Assembly: GCA_900547315.1 (NCBI GenBank)
Contig: URGI01000046.1
Span: forward strand, 1-15,455
Source: an uncultured Eubacteriales bacterium
GTDB lineage: Bacteria > Bacillota > Clostridia > Oscillospirales > Oscillospiraceae
Length of the DNA: 15,455 nt
Direction of reading: 5' to 3'
Part shown: positions 13,444 through 15,455 of the stretch, one piece after another
How positions within the stretch are numbered: the first letter of the stretch is position 1
Layout of the letters: every line of letters begins with the position of its first letter
Position numbers and translations under genes: made by a program
Notes under the pieces: generated by a model
Seen by the model: only the letters and a program-made list of their open reading frames with translations
The model's database searches: none
Told to the model about the DNA's origin: nothing

Positions 13444-14511
13444 TTATAAAATAATCAAATTTTTCGGACTCTTCGTCAGGATCTCGCAGCCGGTGTCGGT
13501 GATGACGGTCACGTCCTCGATCCGGACGCCGAACTCGTCGGGGATATAGATGCCCGGCTCCGCCGAGACGACCGCGCCGGCAGGCATGGGCTTGTCGTTG
13601 CGCATGCTGGCGTTCGGGGCCTCATGGATGAGCAGGCCCAGGCTGTGGCCGTAGCTGTGGCCGAAGCAGCCGACGAACCCGGCGTCGTCGATGACCTTGC
13701 GGGCTGCGGCGTCCATCGCCTTACCGGTGACGCCCGCCTTCGTCGCGGCGATGCCGGCCAGCTGCGCTTCGAGCACGGTGTGGTAGACCTTGTCCATCTT
13801 CTCCGACACATAGCCGAGCGCGATGGTCCGCGTCATGTCGGAGCAGTAGCCGTGGTACAGGCAGCCGAAGTCCATGGTGACGAAATCGCCGTACTGCAGC
13901 TCCCGCTCGGACGGCACGCCGTGCGGCAGGCTGGTGTTCGGGCCGGAGATGGTGATGGGGTCGAAGGACGGGCCCTCAGAGCCGAACTTGTACAGCCGGT
14001 AGATGAGCTCGGCGCACAGCTCCTTCTCCGTCATGCCCGGGCGGATAATGTTGAGCAGGTCCTCAAACGTGCGGTCGGTGATCTCCTGCGCCTTTTTCAT
14101 ATATTCGATCTCCCACGGCTCCTTGGACTGCCGCGGGGCGTTGATCTCGGCGGAATAGGGGTGCAGGACGGCGTTCAGCTTCGTGTTGTAGAGCGTATAC
14201 TCCTCCACGGTCAGCGTATCGTCCTCAAAGCCGATGGTCTTGACAGTATTGTCGGAAATGGCCTCGTTGATCAGCTTTGTGTACGGGTGCTCCGTATCGA
14301 CCATCTTCACGGCAAAGCCCGGCAGGTTCTTCTGTGCCGACTCGATATAGCGGAAGTCGGTGAAATAATAGCTCTGCGTCTTGCAGATGACGGCGACGCC
14401 CTCTGCGATGCAGTATTCCGCGGCATACTGCCGGTTGTGCTTCGAGGTCAGCAGCAGCGCGTCGACCTTGCCCTTTGCGATGAGCTTCTGGTACTTTTCA
14501 ATGTTTTTCAT
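13444..14511 (-). CDS. M24 family Xaa-Pro peptidase
   Basis: This 355-residue metallopeptidase cleaves peptides at Xaa-Pro bonds (aminopeptidase P or prolidase type), helping to recycle proline-containing peptides in the cytoplasm. A creatinase-like N-terminal domain (1-130) precedes the pita-bread domain. The five metal ligands are visible: Asp214 (TMDFG), Asp225 (CSDMTRT), His289 (GHSLG), Glu318 (SAEPGIY) and Glu332 (VRIEDV). Catalytic His197 (LPHG) and His296 (IHEAP) are also present. ATG 14511 is chosen because GGAGG lies 7 bases upstream; an upstream in-frame start at 14538 would precede that site. It overlaps the end of yqeG by 14 bases. Whether it is an aminopeptidase or a dipeptidase cannot be decided here. 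Confidence 0.94.
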   Translation of the reverse strand: MKNIEKYQKLIAKGKVDALLLTSKHNRQYAAEYCIAEGVAVICKTQSYYFTDFRYIESAQKNLPGFAVKMVDTEHPYTKLINEAISDNTVKTIGFEDDTLTVEEYTLYNTKLNAVLHPYSAEINAPRQSKEPWEIEYMKKAQEITDRTFEDLLNIIRPGMTEKELCAELIYRLYKFGSEGPSFDPITISGPNTSLPHGVPSERELQYGDFVTMDFGCLYHGYCSDMTRTIALGYVSEKMDKVYHTVLEAQLAGIAATKAGVTGKAMDAAARKVIDDAGFVGCFGHSYGHSLGLLIHEAPNASMRNDKPMPAGAVVSAEPGIYIPDEFGVRIEDVTVITDTGCEILTKSPKNLIIL

Positions 14512-15007
14512 GTTGGATCCTCCATTTTCCGATTGCAATAAAGGGAAGCTCGGCCACGTGGCGGAGCTTGAGCCATATGGTGTGATTATAAATGGCCGAG
14601 ATCAGGATGGACTGCACCCCGGCGCAGTTGGCGCCGAGCACGTCCGTAAAGATCTGGTCGCCGACGAGCGCGCACGCCGCGGGGTCGAGCGCATAGCGCG
14701 TCAGACAGGCGCGGATGCCGCGCGAAAAGGGCTTTTTCGCGTGCGTGATGCAGTCCAGCCCGTATTTCTCGCAGAAGGTCACAACGCGCGGCTTTCTGCT
14801 GTTTGACACGACGCAAAGGCCGATCCCGGAGGCCTGCATGGCTCCCAGCCACGCGGCCATTTCCGGCGTCGGTTCGCTCGTCGTGTAGGGGACGATGGTG
14901 TTGTCAAAATCCAGCATCAGAAACGAGATACCGCGCGCGGTCAGGTCTTCTGCACGCACGTCGGTCAGATGCGGATAGATCATGCGGGGCAAAAACGAAA
15001 ACGGCAT
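14498..15007 (-). CDS. yqeG: YqeG family HAD phosphatase
   Basis: This 169-residue protein belongs to the HAD subfamily IIIA. The catalytic motif DFDNT is at 33-37 (nucleophile Asp33, acid/base Asp35), motif II is SNS (68-70), the motif III lysine is in KKP (91-93), and motif IV is GDQIFTD (116-122). Length matches B. subtilis YqeG, a phosphatase whose physiological substrate is unsettled. The N-terminus (FLPRMIYPHLTDV) is typical and fixes the start at 15007, with a modest ribosome binding site (AGGAAAAG). It is first in the run yqeG, peptidase, efp. It has no signal peptide, so it acts in the cytoplasm. Confidence 0.93.
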   Translation of the reverse strand: MPFSFLPRMIYPHLTDVRAEDLTARGISFLMLDFDNTIVPYTTSEPTPEMAAWLGAMQASGIGLCVVSNSRKPRVVTFCEKYGLDCITHAKKPFSRGIRACLTRYALDPAACALVGDQIFTDVLGANCAGVQSILISAIYNHTIWLKLRHVAELPFIAIGKWRIQHEKH

Positions 15008-15042
15008 AGCTTTTCCTGCAATCTCATAGTTTTATACATAGC

Positions 15043-15071
15043 ATTATATCACAGGAAAGGCGGCTTGTCCA
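15043..15071 (-). promoter_or_regulatory. promoter for the yqeG-peptidase run
   Basis: On the - strand, TGGACA (15066-15071) and a perfect TATAAT (15043-15048), preceded by TGA (extended -10), are separated by 17 bases. The -35 box overlaps the first base of the ATG of the divergent + strand gene at 15071. Confidence 0.75.
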
Positions 15072-15455
15072 TGATTCTGTATCCATTTCCGCCCGGTTCT
15101 GCCTTGAAATGCGGCATTGCGGGCTTTGATGAAGAAAAGAGAGAACCCGCCGCGGAGCTGTACCTGCTCGCGCCGGGCGCTGTGCCGCCTGCGGAATTTG
15201 ACGGCGGATATCTGTTCTGCGAAGCGCCGGGCTGTCGCGACGCACGGCTGTTGCAGCCTGTTCAAACAGCAGTGCCAGATGCCCCTGCCGTCTGGTGCGA
15301 CACGCAAGTTTCCGGCGGCAGTCTGGAAGGATACCTGCGCGGACTGCTCCCGGTCTGGGGCAGCCGACTTTGGGTGTATCTTGCGCCCATCCGTATGCTG
15401 TTTCCCGTTCCCTGTCTCTCTGGTGTCGGAATGCCGCTTGACAAAGCCGCAGCGG
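15071..15455 (+). CDS. unrecognised protein, 5' part only
   Basis: An ATG at 15071 opens a frame of 128 codons that runs off the window without a stop. A purine-rich site (AGGAAAGG, 15053-15060) lies 10 bases upstream. The visible N-terminus begins MILYPFPPGSALKCGIAGFD and contains a GAVPPAEFDGGYLFCEAPGC stretch and many Pro, Gly, Trp and Cys residues. I see no signal peptide, membrane segment or known motif. It is transcribed away from yqeG, and no clear + strand promoter fits the 63-base gap. The long open frame and ribosome binding site support a real gene, but its identity and C-terminus are unknown. Shorter - strand frames across the same bases have no ribosome binding sites. Confidence 0.5.
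   Translation, partial: MILYPFPPGSALKCGIAGFDEEKREPAAELYLLAPGAVPPAEFDGGYLFCEAPGCRDARLLQPVQTAVPDAPAVWCDTQVSGGSLEGYLRGLLPVWGSRLWVYLAPIRMLFPVPCLSGVGMPLDKAAA

Noticed and set aside
13624..14541. A 305-codon + strand open frame opposite the M24 peptidase
   Set aside because: It is the shadow of a gene whose five metal ligands are all visible on the - strand; composition is unnatural.
1..15455. CRISPR arrays, tRNA or rRNA genes
   Set aside because: No regularly spaced repeats and no cloverleaf or rRNA-like stretch were seen by eye; a tRNA scan was not possible.

Overview
The window reads as a chromosomal segment of an anaerobic Firmicute in class Clostridia, probably a gut-associated member of Oscillospirales (family level is inference; I cannot name a genus). 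The grounds are a TnpV-type transposon remnant, a CD1247-like acidic zinc-ribbon protein beside efp, a yqeG / M24 peptidase / efp series, consensus purine-rich ribosome binding sites, sigma-A style promoters and rho-independent terminators, all in a fairly G+C-rich coding background.

Layout. (1) Bases 1-1161, + strand: the end of a prophage-like cassette with a phage-type accessory protein, a small membrane protein and a three-helix holin-like protein. It ends at a long hairpin with no endolysin after it. (2) Bases 1247-4078, - strand: a membrane-anchored surface protein with a His/Cys motif, then a lipoprotein serpin. The C-terminal part of a TnpV gene lies directly after the serpin stop codon, in the same frame, and still carries its own terminator. 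(3) Bases 4129-9033, + strand: a probable operon of thiN (thiamine pyrophosphokinase), mnmG and mnmA (two enzymes acting on the tRNA wobble uridine U34) and a MATE efflux pump. (4) Bases 9051-10979, + strand: a structured leader and an ammonium transporter fused at its C-terminus to a PII signalling domain. (5) Bases 10991-12220, + strand: a single strongly signalled NAD(P)-dependent dehydrogenase related to 2,4-diaminopentanoate dehydrogenase. (6) Bases 12253-15071, - strand: yqeG, an M24 Xaa-Pro peptidase, efp (its own promoter lies between the peptidase and efp) and the CD1247-like protein. (7) Bases 15071-15455, + strand: the start of an unrecognised gene, running off the window.

How the parts fit. 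MnmG and MnmA modify the same tRNA nucleotide, and EF-P relieves ribosome stalling on polyproline, so the middle and right are mostly translation housekeeping. The Amt-PII fusion and the neighbouring dehydrogenase suggest nitrogen uptake and amino-acid or amine metabolism. The left third is accessory and surface material, with a visible mobile-element scar. The most unusual points are the Amt-PII fusion that lacks the classical T-loop tyrosine, its promoter sitting just before a terminator-like hairpin, and the serpin/TnpV junction. I found no convincing wholly new system.
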